DNA of 49,485 nucleotides from an uncultured Collinsella sp. (GTDB taxonomy: Bacteria; Actinomycetota; Coriobacteriia; Coriobacteriales; Coriobacteriaceae): contig CAAFGE010000027.1 in the NCBI GenBank assembly GCA_900762355.1, positions 1-49,485 of the forward strand. The letters are read 5' to 3'. The notes beneath the pieces are model-generated. The model ran no database searches and was not told the origin of the DNA. It was given only the letters and a program-made list of their open reading frames with translations. Both the position numbers and the translations under genes were made by a program. Position 1 is the stretch's first letter; every line of letters starts with the position of its first letter. Shown here piece after piece: positions 35,990 through 44,590 of the stretch.

Positions 35990-36628
35990 ATGGAAATCTT
36001 CAACGCGACCAACCTGCTCTACATTTGGGGCGGATTTGTTAAGACAATCGAGATCTCGGCGCTGTCGATCTTTTTCTCGCTCATCTTTGGCACGGTGCTG
36101 GCGCTCGTTAAAAGCTATGCGCCCCGTCCATTCCGTATTTTGGTGAGTGCCTATATCGAGCTGTTCCGCTGCACGCCAAACCTGCTGTGGATTCTGTTTA
36201 TCTACTTTACGGTGCAGGGTTTGGACATTGTGATTTCGACCATCGCCTTTACGCTGTTTACCAGCGCCGTTATGGCCGAGATTGTGCGCGGCGGCCTCAA
36301 CTCGATTCCGCGCGGCCAGTTTGAGGCAGCGCAGAGCCAGGGCTTCGGCTTCTTTGCCACCATGCGCTACATCATTCTGCCGCAGACGTTTAAGACGATC
36401 ATTCCGGCGCTGTTTAGCCAGTGCACGACCGTCATCAAGGACAGCTCGTATCTTTCGGGTATTAACGTGGCCGAGCTCATGTACACGGCAAATGTCGTGA
36501 TGGCCCACGCGATTGACCTGTCGCAGGTGCTTATGCTCTACGGCCTGGTGTTTGCGATGTACTTTGTGCTCAACTTTGGTATCTCGCTGCTGGTCCGAGC
36601 GTATCAGCGCCGCATCGTGGCAGCGTAG
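35990..36628 (+). CDS. Amino-acid ABC permease 2
   Basis: A 212-residue HisM-type permease, partner of the preceding one. Core features are the FRCTPNLLWILFIYF motif and the EAA loop GQFEAAQSQGFGFFATMRYIILPQ. GAGGAGG, overlapping the end of permease 1, serves as ribosome-binding site. It ends just before a near-perfect palindrome at 36630. Confidence 0.94.
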   Translation: MEIFNATNLLYIWGGFVKTIEISALSIFFSLIFGTVLALVKSYAPRPFRILVSAYIELFRCTPNLLWILFIYFTVQGLDIVISTIAFTLFTSAVMAEIVRGGLNSIPRGQFEAAQSQGFGFFATMRYIILPQTFKTIIPALFSQCTTVIKDSSYLSGINVAELMYTANVVMAHAIDLSQVLMLYGLVFAMYFVLNFGISLLVRAYQRRIVAA

Positions 36629-36629
36629 A

Positions 36630-36660
36630 ATGTGACAAAGGGACTGTCCCTTTGTCACAT
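36630..36660. repeat. 31-nt near-perfect palindrome, GGGAC core
   Basis: Arms of 15 bp, ATGTGACAAAGGGAC and GTCCCTTTGTCACAT, with a single T between them. It follows the last permease stop by one base and may end the operon transcript or belong to the GGGAC repeat family. Confidence 0.8.
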
Positions 36661-36676
36661 AGAGAAAGGAATCGCG

Positions 36677-37300
36677 ATGAGCGATCTGGAGAATAAGAAG
36701 AATCCTGTGGTCATTACCATCGCGCGCGACTTTGGCGCCGAGGGCCACGAGATTGGTCGCATGCTTGCCGACGAGTTGGGGATTCCGCTGTACGATAACG
36801 AGCTGCTGGTACGTGCGTCGCTGCGCGCGGGCGAGTCGCTCGATAAGATGGCCGCCTATGACGAACGTCTGGCCGTTGAGAACATGGCGTTTCTGCCCGA
36901 CCGCTACGATGCGCGTTCGTACTCGGATAAGTTGTTCCAAAAGATGAGCCAGGTGATTTTGGATTTGGGCGAGACCGAGAGCTGCATTATCGAAGGCCGC
37001 CTGTCCGATTATCTGCTTCGCAACAACCCCAACCACATTGCCGTGTTGGTGACCGCTCCCTTTGAGGACCGCGTCGAGATCGTGCGCAAGAAGCGTGGCC
37101 TTAACAAAAAGAAGGGCGCCAAGCTGGTCAAACAGCAGCAGAAGGCGCGCGAGGCGTTCTATAAGCGCTACAGTGCCGGCAAATGGAAGATGACGAGCGG
37201 TAAGGATATCGTAGTCAACCGCGCCAAGCTGGGCCGCGAAGGCTGCAAGGACGTCATCGCCGCGGCCTACCGCTACAAGGTGGCCCAACTCGAAGGCTAA
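36677..37300 (+). CDS. Cytidylate kinase-like protein
   Basis: A 207-residue P-loop-type protein of the 'cytidylate kinase-like' family (PF13189 type). VVITIARDFGAEGHEIGRMLADELGIPLYDNELL is characteristic: the phosphate-binding loop is the modified form ARDFGAEGHEIG rather than GxxGxGKS. CIIEGRLSDYLL and a Lys-rich lid (RKKRGLNKKKGAKLVKQQQ) follow. True CMP kinase activity is not established for this family. Start ATG 36677 has GAAAGGA; an upstream ATG-like start lies in the palindrome. Confidence 0.85.
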   Translation: MSDLENKKNPVVITIARDFGAEGHEIGRMLADELGIPLYDNELLVRASLRAGESLDKMAAYDERLAVENMAFLPDRYDARSYSDKLFQKMSQVILDLGETESCIIEGRLSDYLLRNNPNHIAVLVTAPFEDRVEIVRKKRGLNKKKGAKLVKQQQKAREAFYKRYSAGKWKMTSGKDIVVNRAKLGREGCKDVIAAAYRYKVAQLEG

Positions 37301-37309
37301 CCGACCAAA

Positions 37310-37344
37310 ACCACCACAAAGGGGACAGGCACCTTTGTGGTGGT
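37310..37344. repeat. REP-like hairpin, GGGGACAG core
   Basis: Stem ACCACCACAAAGG/CCTTTGTGGTGGT (13 bp) with loop GGACAGGCA. The stem is the same as in the hairpin at 4050-4084, 33 kb away, with the core in the opposite orientation. Confidence 0.8.
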
Positions 37345-37360
37345 GGGACGGCCGGCATAG

Positions 37361-37398
37361 AAAAAGTCCCCGCCGAGCGTGTGCTCGACAGGGACTTT
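37361..37398 (-). terminator. Terminator after nfnB
   Basis: On the minus strand, AAAGTCCC/GGGACTTT (37363-37370, 37391-37398) with an inner CGAGC/GCTCG hairpin and TTTTTC. Confidence 0.8.
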
Positions 37399-37426
37399 GC
37401 CGTTTAATGGCTAGCGCTGAGGGTGA

Positions 37427-38836
37427 TTACTCGCCCAGCAGGCTCTTGGTGATGGAAGCGGCGGCCTTCTTGCCAGCGCCCATCGCCAGAATGACCGTAG
37501 CGGCACCGGTGACGATGTCGCCGCCGGCCCAGATGCGGGGATCGGTGGTCTGGCCGGTCTCCTCGTCGGCGACGATGTAGCCCCACTTGTTGAGCTCCAT
37601 CTTGCCGCCGATCTTCTTTGCGAAGGGGTTGGCGTTGGTGCCGATAGCCGAGATTGCGACGTCGCAGGGAATCTCTTCGATGGCGCCCTCGATGGGCACC
37701 GGGCGACGACGGCCGGACTCGTCGGGCTCGCCGAGCTCCATCTTCTGGACCTTGACGGCACACACGGAGCCGTCCTCGCCAGCGACAAACTCGAGCGGGG
37801 AGACGAGCGGCAGAACCTCGACGCCCTCGGCCTTAGCATGGTGCAGCTCGGCGCGACGGCAGGGCATCTCGTCCTCGGTACGACGGTAGGCGATGATGGC
37901 GTGCTCGGCGCCCAGGCGCTTGGCGGTACGGACGGCGTCCATAGCCACGTTACCGCCACCAAAGACGACGACGTTCTTGCCGTGCTTGGTGGGGGTGTCG
38001 TACTCGGGGAACTTGTTGGCCTTCATCAGGTTCACGCGGGTGAGGTACTCGTTAGCGAAGAAGACGTTGGGCAGGTTCTCGCCGGGGACGTTGAGGAACT
38101 TGGGCAGGCCAGCGCCGGTCGCCACGTAGATGGCGTCGAAGCCCTGCTCGAACAGCTCCTCGGCCGTGGCCATGTTGCCCACGACGGAGTTGTACTCAAA
38201 CTTGACGCCCATGTTCTCCAGGCCGTCAATCTCGCGCTTGACGACCGCCTTGGGCAGACGGAACTCGGGGATGCCGTAGACCAGCACGCCGCCGCCGGTG
38301 AAGAAGGCCTCGAAGACGGTAACGTCAAAGCCGTTACGGGCGAGCTCGCCGGCGCAGGTGATGCCGGACGGGCCGGAGCCGACGACGGCGACCTTCTTGC
38401 CGTTCTTGGGGGCCATCTTGGGCGTGGAGGCGAGCTCGGGGCGGTCACCCAGGAAGCGCTCGAGCTGGCCGATGGCCACGGGCTCGGACTTCTTGCCGCG
38501 GATGCACTTGCCCTCGCACTGGTTCTCCTGCGGGCAGACGCGGCCGCAGATGGCGGGAAGCATGGAGTCCTCGCGGATGGTATCGAGAGCGCCGCCGAAG
38601 TCCTTCTCGCGGATCTGCTCGATAAAGCGGGGGATGTTGATGTTGACGGGGCAGCCCTCAACACAGAACGGCTTCTTGCAGTTGAGGCAGCGCTCGGCCT
38701 CGGCCAGCGCCATCTCCTCGGTGAAGCCCTTGTCGACGGGGCGGAAGTCGCAGGCGCGCTCGGCAGCCGGCTCCTCGTTATCGGGGGTGCGGGGCGACTT
38801 CATATCGGCAACGAAACGACCGTTAACTAGTGGCAT
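37427..38836 (-). CDS. nfnB: NfnB-type NADPH-binding large subunit
   Basis: A 469-residue flavoprotein, similar to GltD but here paired with NfnA. The N-terminus carries two 4Fe-4S cysteine sets (CLNCKKPFCVEGCP and CGRVCPQENQCEGKC); two Rossmann folds follow (VAVVGSGPSGITCAGELA for FAD, VVVFGGGNVAMDAVRTA for NADPH). With NfnA it would be the electron-bifurcating NADH-dependent ferredoxin:NADP oxidoreductase of anaerobes. A glutamate synthase small subunit is the other reading, but no large subunit gene is near. ATG 38836 overlaps the end of nfnA by 10 bases. Confidence 0.85.
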   Translation of the reverse strand: MPLVNGRFVADMKSPRTPDNEEPAAERACDFRPVDKGFTEEMALAEAERCLNCKKPFCVEGCPVNINIPRFIEQIREKDFGGALDTIREDSMLPAICGRVCPQENQCEGKCIRGKKSEPVAIGQLERFLGDRPELASTPKMAPKNGKKVAVVGSGPSGITCAGELARNGFDVTVFEAFFTGGGVLVYGIPEFRLPKAVVKREIDGLENMGVKFEYNSVVGNMATAEELFEQGFDAIYVATGAGLPKFLNVPGENLPNVFFANEYLTRVNLMKANKFPEYDTPTKHGKNVVVFGGGNVAMDAVRTAKRLGAEHAIIAYRRTEDEMPCRRAELHHAKAEGVEVLPLVSPLEFVAGEDGSVCAVKVQKMELGEPDESGRRRPVPIEGAIEEIPCDVAISAIGTNANPFAKKIGGKMELNKWGYIVADEETGQTTDPRIWAGGDIVTGAATVILAMGAGKKAAASITKSLLGE

Positions 38837-39666
38837 GCGCAGCTCTTTTCCTCATAGGCCTTGAGGGACTCGCCCTCTTCGGAACGGTAAGCGGCCTGGC
38901 GGGCACGAAGGTCATCCCAGTCGACCAGGGTGGCATCGAAGTCGGGGCCGTCGACGCAAGCGAACTTGGTCACGCCGCCCACCTCGACGCGGCAGCAGCC
39001 GCACATGCCGGTGCCGTCAACCATGATGGGGTTGAGCGACGCGGTGATGGGGGTGTCGTACTTCTGGGCGGTGAGGGTCGAGAACTTCATCATCGGAACG
39101 GGGCCGACGCAGAAGACCTGGCTCACGGCCTTGTCCTGCAGCAGGCGCTCCAGCGGAGCGGTGACAACGCCCTGCTCGCCGTAAGAACCGTCATCGGTGG
39201 TGATGTGGATGTGGTCCTCGTCGAGGAGCTCGCGGAACTGGTCCTCCATGAGCAGGAGGTCCTTGGTGCGGGCGCCCATGATGGCGTGGACCTCATGACC
39301 GGTCTCGACCAGGTGCTTGGCGACCGGGAAGGCAATTGCCAGGCCGACGCCGCCGCCAATGACGGCGCAGGGGCCCTCGGCCATCTCGGTGGGAACGCCC
39401 AGCGGGCCAACGACGTCGCGCAGCGACTCGCCAGCCTCGTAGGTGGAAAGCATCTCGGTGGTCTTGCCGATCACCATGAAGATGAACTCGACCCAGCCCT
39501 CGTCACCGTTCCAGCCAGCCAGGGTAAACGGGACGCGCTCGCCCGTCTCGTTGGCGCGAACCATGAGGAACTGTCCAGCGTGCGCATGTTTGGCGATTGC
39601 AGGCGCCTCGATGCGGAACTTGAACACCTTCTCCGAGAACTGCGTCTTCTCCAGGATCTTATACAT
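38827..39666 (-). CDS. nfnA: NfnA-type ferredoxin-NADP reductase subunit
   Basis: A 279-residue FAD/NAD-binding protein with a C-terminal 2Fe-2S site. The FAD domain holds VPFTLAGWN, the NAD domain CAVIGGGVGLAIAFPVAK, and the cluster ligands are in GTGMCGCCRVEVGG and FACVDGPDFD; the last residues are Cys-rich (KSCACH). It is of the sulfide/dihydroorotate-dehydrogenase-like type found as NfnA, which takes electrons from NADH and ferredoxin. AGAGGGG precedes ATG 39666. A -10 box TATAAT on the minus strand lies at 39772-39777. Confidence 0.87.
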   Translation of the reverse strand: MYKILEKTQFSEKVFKFRIEAPAIAKHAHAGQFLMVRANETGERVPFTLAGWNGDEGWVEFIFMVIGKTTEMLSTYEAGESLRDVVGPLGVPTEMAEGPCAVIGGGVGLAIAFPVAKHLVETGHEVHAIMGARTKDLLLMEDQFRELLDEDHIHITTDDGSYGEQGVVTAPLERLLQDKAVSQVFCVGPVPMMKFSTLTAQKYDTPITASLNPIMVDGTGMCGCCRVEVGGVTKFACVDGPDFDATLVDWDDLRARQAAYRSEEGESLKAYEEKSCACH

Positions 39667-39839
39667 AGAACCCCTCTCTTGTTAGGGCGACCGAACCGTG
39701 CCTCCACGGAAATGGACGGTAGCCCGAATAAAACCGTACGCGCACAGGCGTTGTGCAGACATACGGTGCAAATTATACCCTCATGGACATGTCGCTTACG
39801 TGTGTCTTTGGCAGGTGGGAAAACGGTTTATCCCGTCTG

Positions 39840-39874
39840 ACCTACCAAAAAGGGACAGGTTTCTTTTGGTCGGT
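39840..39874. repeat. REP-like hairpin, GGGACAG core
   Basis: Stem ACCTACCAAAA/TTTTGGTCGGT (one T-G pair) with loop AGGGACAGGTTTC. Confidence 0.72.
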
Positions 39875-39884
39875 TTTATCAGGC

Positions 39885-39935
39885 AAAACGACAAAGGGGG
39901 CCGGTCTCGCGTTGCGGTGAGACCGGCCCCCTTTG
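39885..39935 (-). terminator. pth: Terminator after pth
   Basis: A perfect 17-bp stem (39892-39908, 39919-39935) with a 10-nt loop; on the minus strand it is followed by TCGTTTTGCC. The stem is strong, the T run short. Confidence 0.75.
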
Positions 39936-40002
39936 GGATGCTGTGTTTGTATGGCAGGGCAGCGCTTAATGCGATGCGGTCGCGGCGGCGTTTGCGCAGA
40001 TA

Positions 40003-40041
40003 AAACCTGCCAAAATTAACCTGTCCCTAAATGGCAGGTTT
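40003..40041. repeat. REP-like hairpin, GGGACAG core
   Basis: Stem AAACCTGCCA/TGGCAGGTTT (10 bp) with a loop containing TTAACCTGTCCC, the complement of GGGACAGGTTAA. The right arm overlaps the pth stop codon. The stem matches that at 28850-28890. Confidence 0.78.
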
Positions 40042-40669
40042 AGTGTTTGCCGTTGGCGGAGGCGGCGCCGTTGACGTGGTCGCGGGCATAGACCACGCCG
40101 TGCACGATCGCCAAGCCGGCGGCGTCGGCGGCGCGGGCGCAGGTGTCCTGGAAATCCTCGGCCTCGCGGGCGCGCAGCTGCTTGAGCACGTAGTCAGCGA
40201 CTGCCATCTTGCCGGGAGGGTTGCCGATGCCGGTGCGGATGCGGCTAAAGTCGCGGCTGCCCATCTTGTCGATGATGGAGCGCAGGCCGTTGTGGCCGGC
40301 GTGGCCGCCGCCTACTTTGACGCGCACGTCGCCGGCGGGAATATCGAGCTCGTCGTGGATTACGAGCAGCTCTTCGGCCTTGATCTTGTACTCGCGGCAG
40401 AGCTTGGAGATGGGGCCGCCCGAGGTGTTCATATACGACTGCGGCTTGACCAGCACAATCTGGCGCTTGCCACCCTCTTCCTCGGGGTCGTTGATGTTGA
40501 TGAGCGCGACCTCGGCACCGGCCTGGTTTTTCCAGTACGTGACGCCGGCCTGACGGGCCAGCTCGTCGATCGCCTTAAAGCCGGCGTTGTGGCGGGTCTT
40601 GGCATATTCCTCGCCCGGGTTGCCAAGGCCGGCGACCATGCGAATCTTAAGCGGCTGTGCAGCTGCCAT
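40040..40669 (-). CDS. pth: Peptidyl-tRNA hydrolase
   Basis: A 209-residue enzyme that frees tRNA from peptidyl-tRNA dropped by the ribosome. MVAGLGNPGEEYAKTRHNAGFKAID contains the catalytic His and conserved Asn; VLVKPQSYMNTSGGPI, LVIHDELDIPAG and GGGHAGHNGLRSI are also diagnostic. GGAGGA precedes ATG 40669. Downstream of prs and glmU in the same orientation, the same order as in B. subtilis. Confidence 0.96.
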   Translation of the reverse strand: MAAAQPLKIRMVAGLGNPGEEYAKTRHNAGFKAIDELARQAGVTYWKNQAGAEVALININDPEEEGGKRQIVLVKPQSYMNTSGGPISKLCREYKIKAEELLVIHDELDIPAGDVRVKVGGGHAGHNGLRSIIDKMGSRDFSRIRTGIGNPPGKMAVADYVLKQLRAREAEDFQDTCARAADAAGLAIVHGVVYARDHVNGAASANGKH

Positions 40670-40783
40670 GTTTGTCCTCCGTTACATAAATAGTTCAATC
40701 AACGACAAAGGCTACCACGCCCGCCGAAGGCGAGGAAAGGTTGCAGCAAAGTCATTTCAGAAAACAGCTGCCCCGAGACAGCA

Positions 40784-40888
40784 GGAAGCCCCGGACGCGC
40801 CGGGAGGGGTTATCAAAGCGAACATCCCGCAGCCGCAAAGCGGCGAGGACGTTCGCGTGATAACCCCGCAGGCGCGTCCGGGGCTTCC
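40784..40888. repeat. 105-nt compound hairpin between prs and pth
   Basis: Outer arms GGAAGCCCCGGACGCGCC and GGCGCGTCCGGGGCTTCC pair perfectly over 18 bp. Inward, GGGGTTATCA pairs with TGATAACCCC, then GCGAAC with GTTCGC, and a central GCCGC/GCGGC hairpin forms the tip. No T run follows on either strand. It fills most of the 242-bp gap. Confidence 0.82.
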
Positions 40889-40911
40889 GGAGGGATGCGA
40901 GGGTCGAGCGA

Positions 40912-41898
40912 CTACAGCGCGAAGTCGCCGCCGACGAGCGTGGAGACGGGCTCCTCGTGGTAAACGGCGGAGATGGCCTGAGCGAACTCCTCGGCGACCG
41001 AGATGGTCTTGATCTTGCCGCCGACCTCGACGGGGATGGCGTCGGTGACGACGCACTCGACGATGGGGGCGTCGTTGAGGCGCTCGATAGCCGGGCCGGA
41101 GAAGATGCCGTGGGTGGCGCACACGTAGATGTCGCCGGCGCCCATGGCCTTGAGCTCCTTGACGTTGGCGCACAGGGTGCCAGCGGTGTCGATCATGTCG
41201 TCGTTGATGATGCAGGTCTTGCCCTTGATGTCACCGATGATGCCCATGACCTCGGCGGCGTTGTGGCGCGGACGACCCTTGTGGGCGATGGCCAGGTCGC
41301 AGCCAAGCATGTCGGACAGCTTCTTGGCGGCCTTGGCGCGGCCCACATCGGGGGAGACGACGACCAGGTTGTCGGTGTCGAAGTGCATGTCGTTGTAGTA
41401 CTGGCCAAACAGCGGCAGTGCGGACAGGTGGTTAACCGGGATATCGAAGAAGCCCTGGATCTGACCCTGGTGCAGGTCGAGGGTGATGATGCGGTTGACG
41501 CCGGCGCGCTCGAGCAGGTTGGCGACGAGGCGGGCGGTGATGGGCTCGCGCGGGCCGGCCTTGCGGTCCTGGCGGGCATAGCCGTAGTGGGTGATAACGG
41601 CGGTGATGGAGCGGGCGGATGCGCGCTTGGCAGCGTCAGTGGCGATGAGCAGCTCCATGAGCATGTCGTTGACGTTGCCGCCGGCCACGGACTGAATCAG
41701 GAAGACGTCGGCGCCGCGGACGGTCTCGTCGTAGCGGGCGTAAATCTCACCATTGGCGAACTGCTTTAGCGTAAGGCCCGAAAGCTCGACCCCAAGGTAC
41801 TCAGCGATCTTCTGAGCGAGGGGACGGTTGGAGGAACCGGAATACACGCGGATGGACTTGCGCATATTCTCCGACTTCTCGGGATCATTAATCGGCAT
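40912..41898 (-). CDS. prs: Ribose-phosphate pyrophosphokinase
   Basis: A 328-residue PRPP synthetase, source of PRPP for purine, pyrimidine, histidine and NAD synthesis, including PurF encoded at 27181. The N-terminus has IRVYSGSSNRPLAQKIAEYLG; RQDRKAGPREPITA, VVSPDVGRAKAAKKL and the PRPP loop DDMIDTAGTL follow. AAGGAG lies 7-8 bases before ATG 41898. A minus-strand -10 box TACAAT lies at 41945-41950. Confidence 0.96.
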   Translation of the reverse strand: MPINDPEKSENMRKSIRVYSGSSNRPLAQKIAEYLGVELSGLTLKQFANGEIYARYDETVRGADVFLIQSVAGGNVNDMLMELLIATDAAKRASARSITAVITHYGYARQDRKAGPREPITARLVANLLERAGVNRIITLDLHQGQIQGFFDIPVNHLSALPLFGQYYNDMHFDTDNLVVVSPDVGRAKAAKKLSDMLGCDLAIAHKGRPRHNAAEVMGIIGDIKGKTCIINDDMIDTAGTLCANVKELKAMGAGDIYVCATHGIFSGPAIERLNDAPIVECVVTDAIPVEVGGKIKTISVAEEFAQAISAVYHEEPVSTLVGGDFAL

Positions 41899-42037
41899 TA
41901 CCCTTCTCCTTTATACATCGAATGCCATATAGATGCCTTTTTGCATTGTACCCGCGCGGCGGGGTTTATCGAGTCTTGATAACGTCTTTACCGCCAACGG
42001 ACACGAACCGACCACTCATCCGGTCACGCAGGTCACG

Positions 42038-42075
42038 ATAGAAAAAGGAGCCGTCCCCATGGAACAGCCCCTTTT
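42038..42075 (-). terminator. glmU: Terminator after glmU
   Basis: In the minus-strand RNA, AAAAGGGGCTGT pairs with ACGGCTCCTTTT over 12 bp with two G-U pairs and a 9-nt loop, then TTTC. It would separate glmU from prs. Confidence 0.72.
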
Positions 42076-42090
42076 GTGCTTGGCGAAACG

Positions 42091-43503
42091 TTATGCCTCG
42101 TCGTCCTCGTGCAGACGGCGGCGATAATCGGCGGCCCAGCCCTCAATATTTACCTGACGGGCGCGGCCCAGACCGAGTGCGTCGGCCGGGACCGGCTCGG
42201 TGATGACAGAGCCGGCGGCCACGAGTGCACCGTCGCCAATCTGGGCGGGCGCGACCATCATGGTGTCGGAACCGATGAAGGCATCCTTGCCGATGACGGT
42301 CTTGTGCTTGTGGACGCCGTCGTAGTTGCAGGTGATGGAGCCCGCGCCCACGTTGACGCCGGAGCCCATGGTGGTGTCGCCGATGTAGGACAGGTGGGGC
42401 ACCTTGGAGCCCTCGCCGATCGTGGACTTCTTGATCTCCACGTGCGTGCCGGCCTTGGAGCCGTCGAGCATGTGGGTGCCCGGGCGCAGGTAGGCGCGCG
42501 GGCCGCAGTCGACGCCGTTCTCGATGACGGCCTCGATGGCGATGGTCTCATCGATGATGCAGCCGCTGCCGACGGTGGTGTCGGTGAGACGACTGTTGGG
42601 GCCGAGCTGGCACTCCTCGCCCACGGTGACGTGACCGATCAGATGCGTCTGCGGCCACACGACGGTGTCGCGGCCGATGGTGGCGTCGGGACCGATCCAG
42701 GCCTGCGTGGGGTCGATGAACGTAACGCCCTCGGCCATCCAGTGCTCGTTGATGCGGTCGCGCGCGATGGCGGTGAGCTGCGCGAGCTGGATGCGGCTGT
42801 TGACGCCCAGGCCGTCGCGGTAGTCGTCACAGTGGAAGATGGAGACTGCCTGGCCGTGACCCTTGAGGATTTCGAGCATGTCGGGCAGGTAGTACTCGGA
42901 CTGCGCGTTGTCGTTGCCGATCTCGTTAATGTGGGCGGCAAGCTGCGCGCCGTCGAAGGCGTAGCAGCCGGCGTTGCACTCCAGCAGCGTGGCGGCCTGC
43001 TCGGGCGTGCAGTCCTTCTGCTCGATGATGCGCTCGATCTGACCATCGGCGCCCAGCTTGATGCGGCCGTAGCCAAAAGGATCGGGCGGGGTCATGGTCA
43101 TGACGGTGCAGGCGAGCTCGCCGGTGGCGACGGTCTGCGCGAACTTGGCGACGGTGTCGGCGGTGATGAGCGGCAGGTCGCCGTTGAGCACGACGACGGG
43201 GCCTTGCGCGATGCCGCAGGCCTCGAGCGCGACCTTGACGGCGTGGCCAGTGCCCAGGCGCTCGGTCTGCTCGACGCACTCGACCTTGGTGGCGCTGTTG
43301 GCGTAGGCGCCATCGATAAGGGCGCGCATCTCGTCGGCGTGGCTGCCGATGACGACCACGACGCGGCTGCAGCCGGCCTTGATGGTGGCGTCGACGATCC
43401 ACTGAACCATGGGCTTGCCCAGAATCTTGTGAGAAACCTTGCAGTGGTTCGACTTCATGCGAGTGCCCTCGCCGGCGGCGAGGATAATTGCGGTTGCGTC
43501 CAT
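42091..43503 (-). CDS. glmU: Bifunctional UDP-GlcNAc pyrophosphorylase GlmU
   Basis: A 470-residue enzyme making UDP-N-acetylglucosamine for peptidoglycan: acetylation of glucosamine 1-phosphate by the C-domain, then uridylylation by the N-domain. ATAIILAAGEGTRMKS is the nucleotide loop, VLNGDLPLI the metal site; hexapeptide repeats of the left-handed beta helix run from about residue 255 (IGPDATIGRDTVVWPQTHL) to the end. Start ATG 43503 has AGGAGA; the open frame extends further upstream without support. It is the first of glmU-prs-pth. Confidence 0.96.
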   Translation of the reverse strand: MDATAIILAAGEGTRMKSNHCKVSHKILGKPMVQWIVDATIKAGCSRVVVVIGSHADEMRALIDGAYANSATKVECVEQTERLGTGHAVKVALEACGIAQGPVVVLNGDLPLITADTVAKFAQTVATGELACTVMTMTPPDPFGYGRIKLGADGQIERIIEQKDCTPEQAATLLECNAGCYAFDGAQLAAHINEIGNDNAQSEYYLPDMLEILKGHGQAVSIFHCDDYRDGLGVNSRIQLAQLTAIARDRINEHWMAEGVTFIDPTQAWIGPDATIGRDTVVWPQTHLIGHVTVGEECQLGPNSRLTDTTVGSGCIIDETIAIEAVIENGVDCGPRAYLRPGTHMLDGSKAGTHVEIKKSTIGEGSKVPHLSYIGDTTMGSGVNVGAGSITCNYDGVHKHKTVIGKDAFIGSDTMMVAPAQIGDGALVAAGSVITEPVPADALGLGRARQVNIEGWAADYRRRLHEDDEA

Positions 43504-43535
43504 GTGATCTCCTGTTACGTTATAGAGACGTGTGT

Positions 43536-43563
43536 TTGGAAACGATACACGGCGCAATATGAT
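43536..43563 (+). promoter_or_regulatory. Promoter of the ECF operon
   Basis: A -35 box TTGGAA (43536-43541) and a -10 box TATGAT (43558-43563) with a 16-bp spacer, pointing to the ECF genes. The leader would be about 130 nt; I see no clear riboswitch in it. Confidence 0.55.
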
Positions 43564-43702
43564 ACCGCAGGCATATGATGAGCGCGTAACGATTGGCCTG
43601 CGGCGGTCGAGGTTTGCGCCGGCGGCATGGCGTTGGCGCTGCTTGCGGACGGTGTTGGCGGCGCTGCGGCATCGGTGATTTGGCGGGAGAGCGGGGGTGC
43701 CT

Positions 43703-44590
43703 ATGGACAACATGCGAGAGGATTCGGGCGCCGAGCCCATGGCGGCATTCTCGATGTCGCATCCGGCGGTGCCGGCGCTCTATATAGTGCTGACGCTGGG
43801 GCTCACCATGTTCTCGATGCAACCGGTGTTGATCGCGCTGTCGCTCGCGGGCGGGCTGGCGTATGGATTTGCGACGCGCGGGGCTGCCCGTACGTTGGGT
43901 GCGCTGCGCTGGCAGCTGCCGGTGATTTTGATTATCGCGCTGGTTAATCCGCTGTTTAGCGCCTCGGGCTCGACGGAGCTGTTCCGCATTGGCATGCGCG
44001 CGGTGTATTTGGAGAGCATGGTGTACGGCCTGTGCATGGGCGGGCTGTTTGTGGCGAGCGTGCTGTGGTTTGAGGCCGCGGCGTCGATGCTCGAATACGA
44101 CAAGGTGCTCGCGCTGCTAGGTAACGCCGCGCCGGTAATCGCGCTCATGATCTCGATGTGCATGCGGCTGATCCCGCAGTTTTTACGCCGCGGCCGCACC
44201 GTGTTGGCGGTGCAGGATGCGATTGATGTGCCGGGGCGCGCGCCCACCGATCCTGTGCGCTCGCGCTTGCGGGCGTCGAGCGTGCTGATGGGCTGGGGTT
44301 TGGAAGATTCGCTTGAGCGTGCGGACGCCATGCGCTCGCGCGGATGGGGTGCCGTGTCTCGTCGTACGACGTATGCGCGGTATCGGCTGGGGCGCGGCGA
44401 TGTTGTTGCGCTGGCGGGGCTGGCGTTGTTTGGCGTGGTTGCCGTGGCGGTGGCGTGGACCGCGACGACGCAGTATTCGTTTTACCCGCAGCTCTCGGTG
44501 CCGGCGCCATGGCCGGGCTATGTTGTATACGCTGCCTGGATGGTGCTGCCTTGCGTGCTGTGCGCGATTGACGAGAAGAGGTTTGGCTGA
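43703..44590 (+). CDS. ecfT: ECF transporter T component
   Basis: A 295-residue EcfT (CbiQ-type) permease subunit linking the ATPases to the substrate-binding S protein. About six membrane segments are visible, and the coupling helices carry the Ala-Arg-Gly motif in ERADAMRSRGWG. Start ATG 43703 follows a GGGGG-rich site; GTG 43697 is an alternative. Its stop overlaps the ATPase start by one base (TGATG). Confidence 0.88.
   Translation: MDNMREDSGAEPMAAFSMSHPAVPALYIVLTLGLTMFSMQPVLIALSLAGGLAYGFATRGAARTLGALRWQLPVILIIALVNPLFSASGSTELFRIGMRAVYLESMVYGLCMGGLFVASVLWFEAAASMLEYDKVLALLGNAAPVIALMISMCMRLIPQFLRRGRTVLAVQDAIDVPGRAPTDPVRSRLRASSVLMGWGLEDSLERADAMRSRGWGAVSRRTTYARYRLGRGDVVALAGLALFGVVAVAVAWTATTQYSFYPQLSVPAPWPGYVVYAAWMVLPCVLCAIDEKRFG

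Noticed and set aside
35252..37288. A 678-residue open frame antisense to the amino-acid permeases and kinase-like gene
   Set aside because: Low-quality composition (many His, Arg, Gln), no family resemblance, and three real genes on the plus strand explain the DNA.
42076..43578. A 500-residue plus-strand open frame
   Set aside because: Shadow of glmU.
43564..43702. Cobalamin or other riboswitch before the ECF genes
   Set aside because: I cannot find the conserved boxes of known vitamin riboswitches; only short unremarkable pairings are visible.
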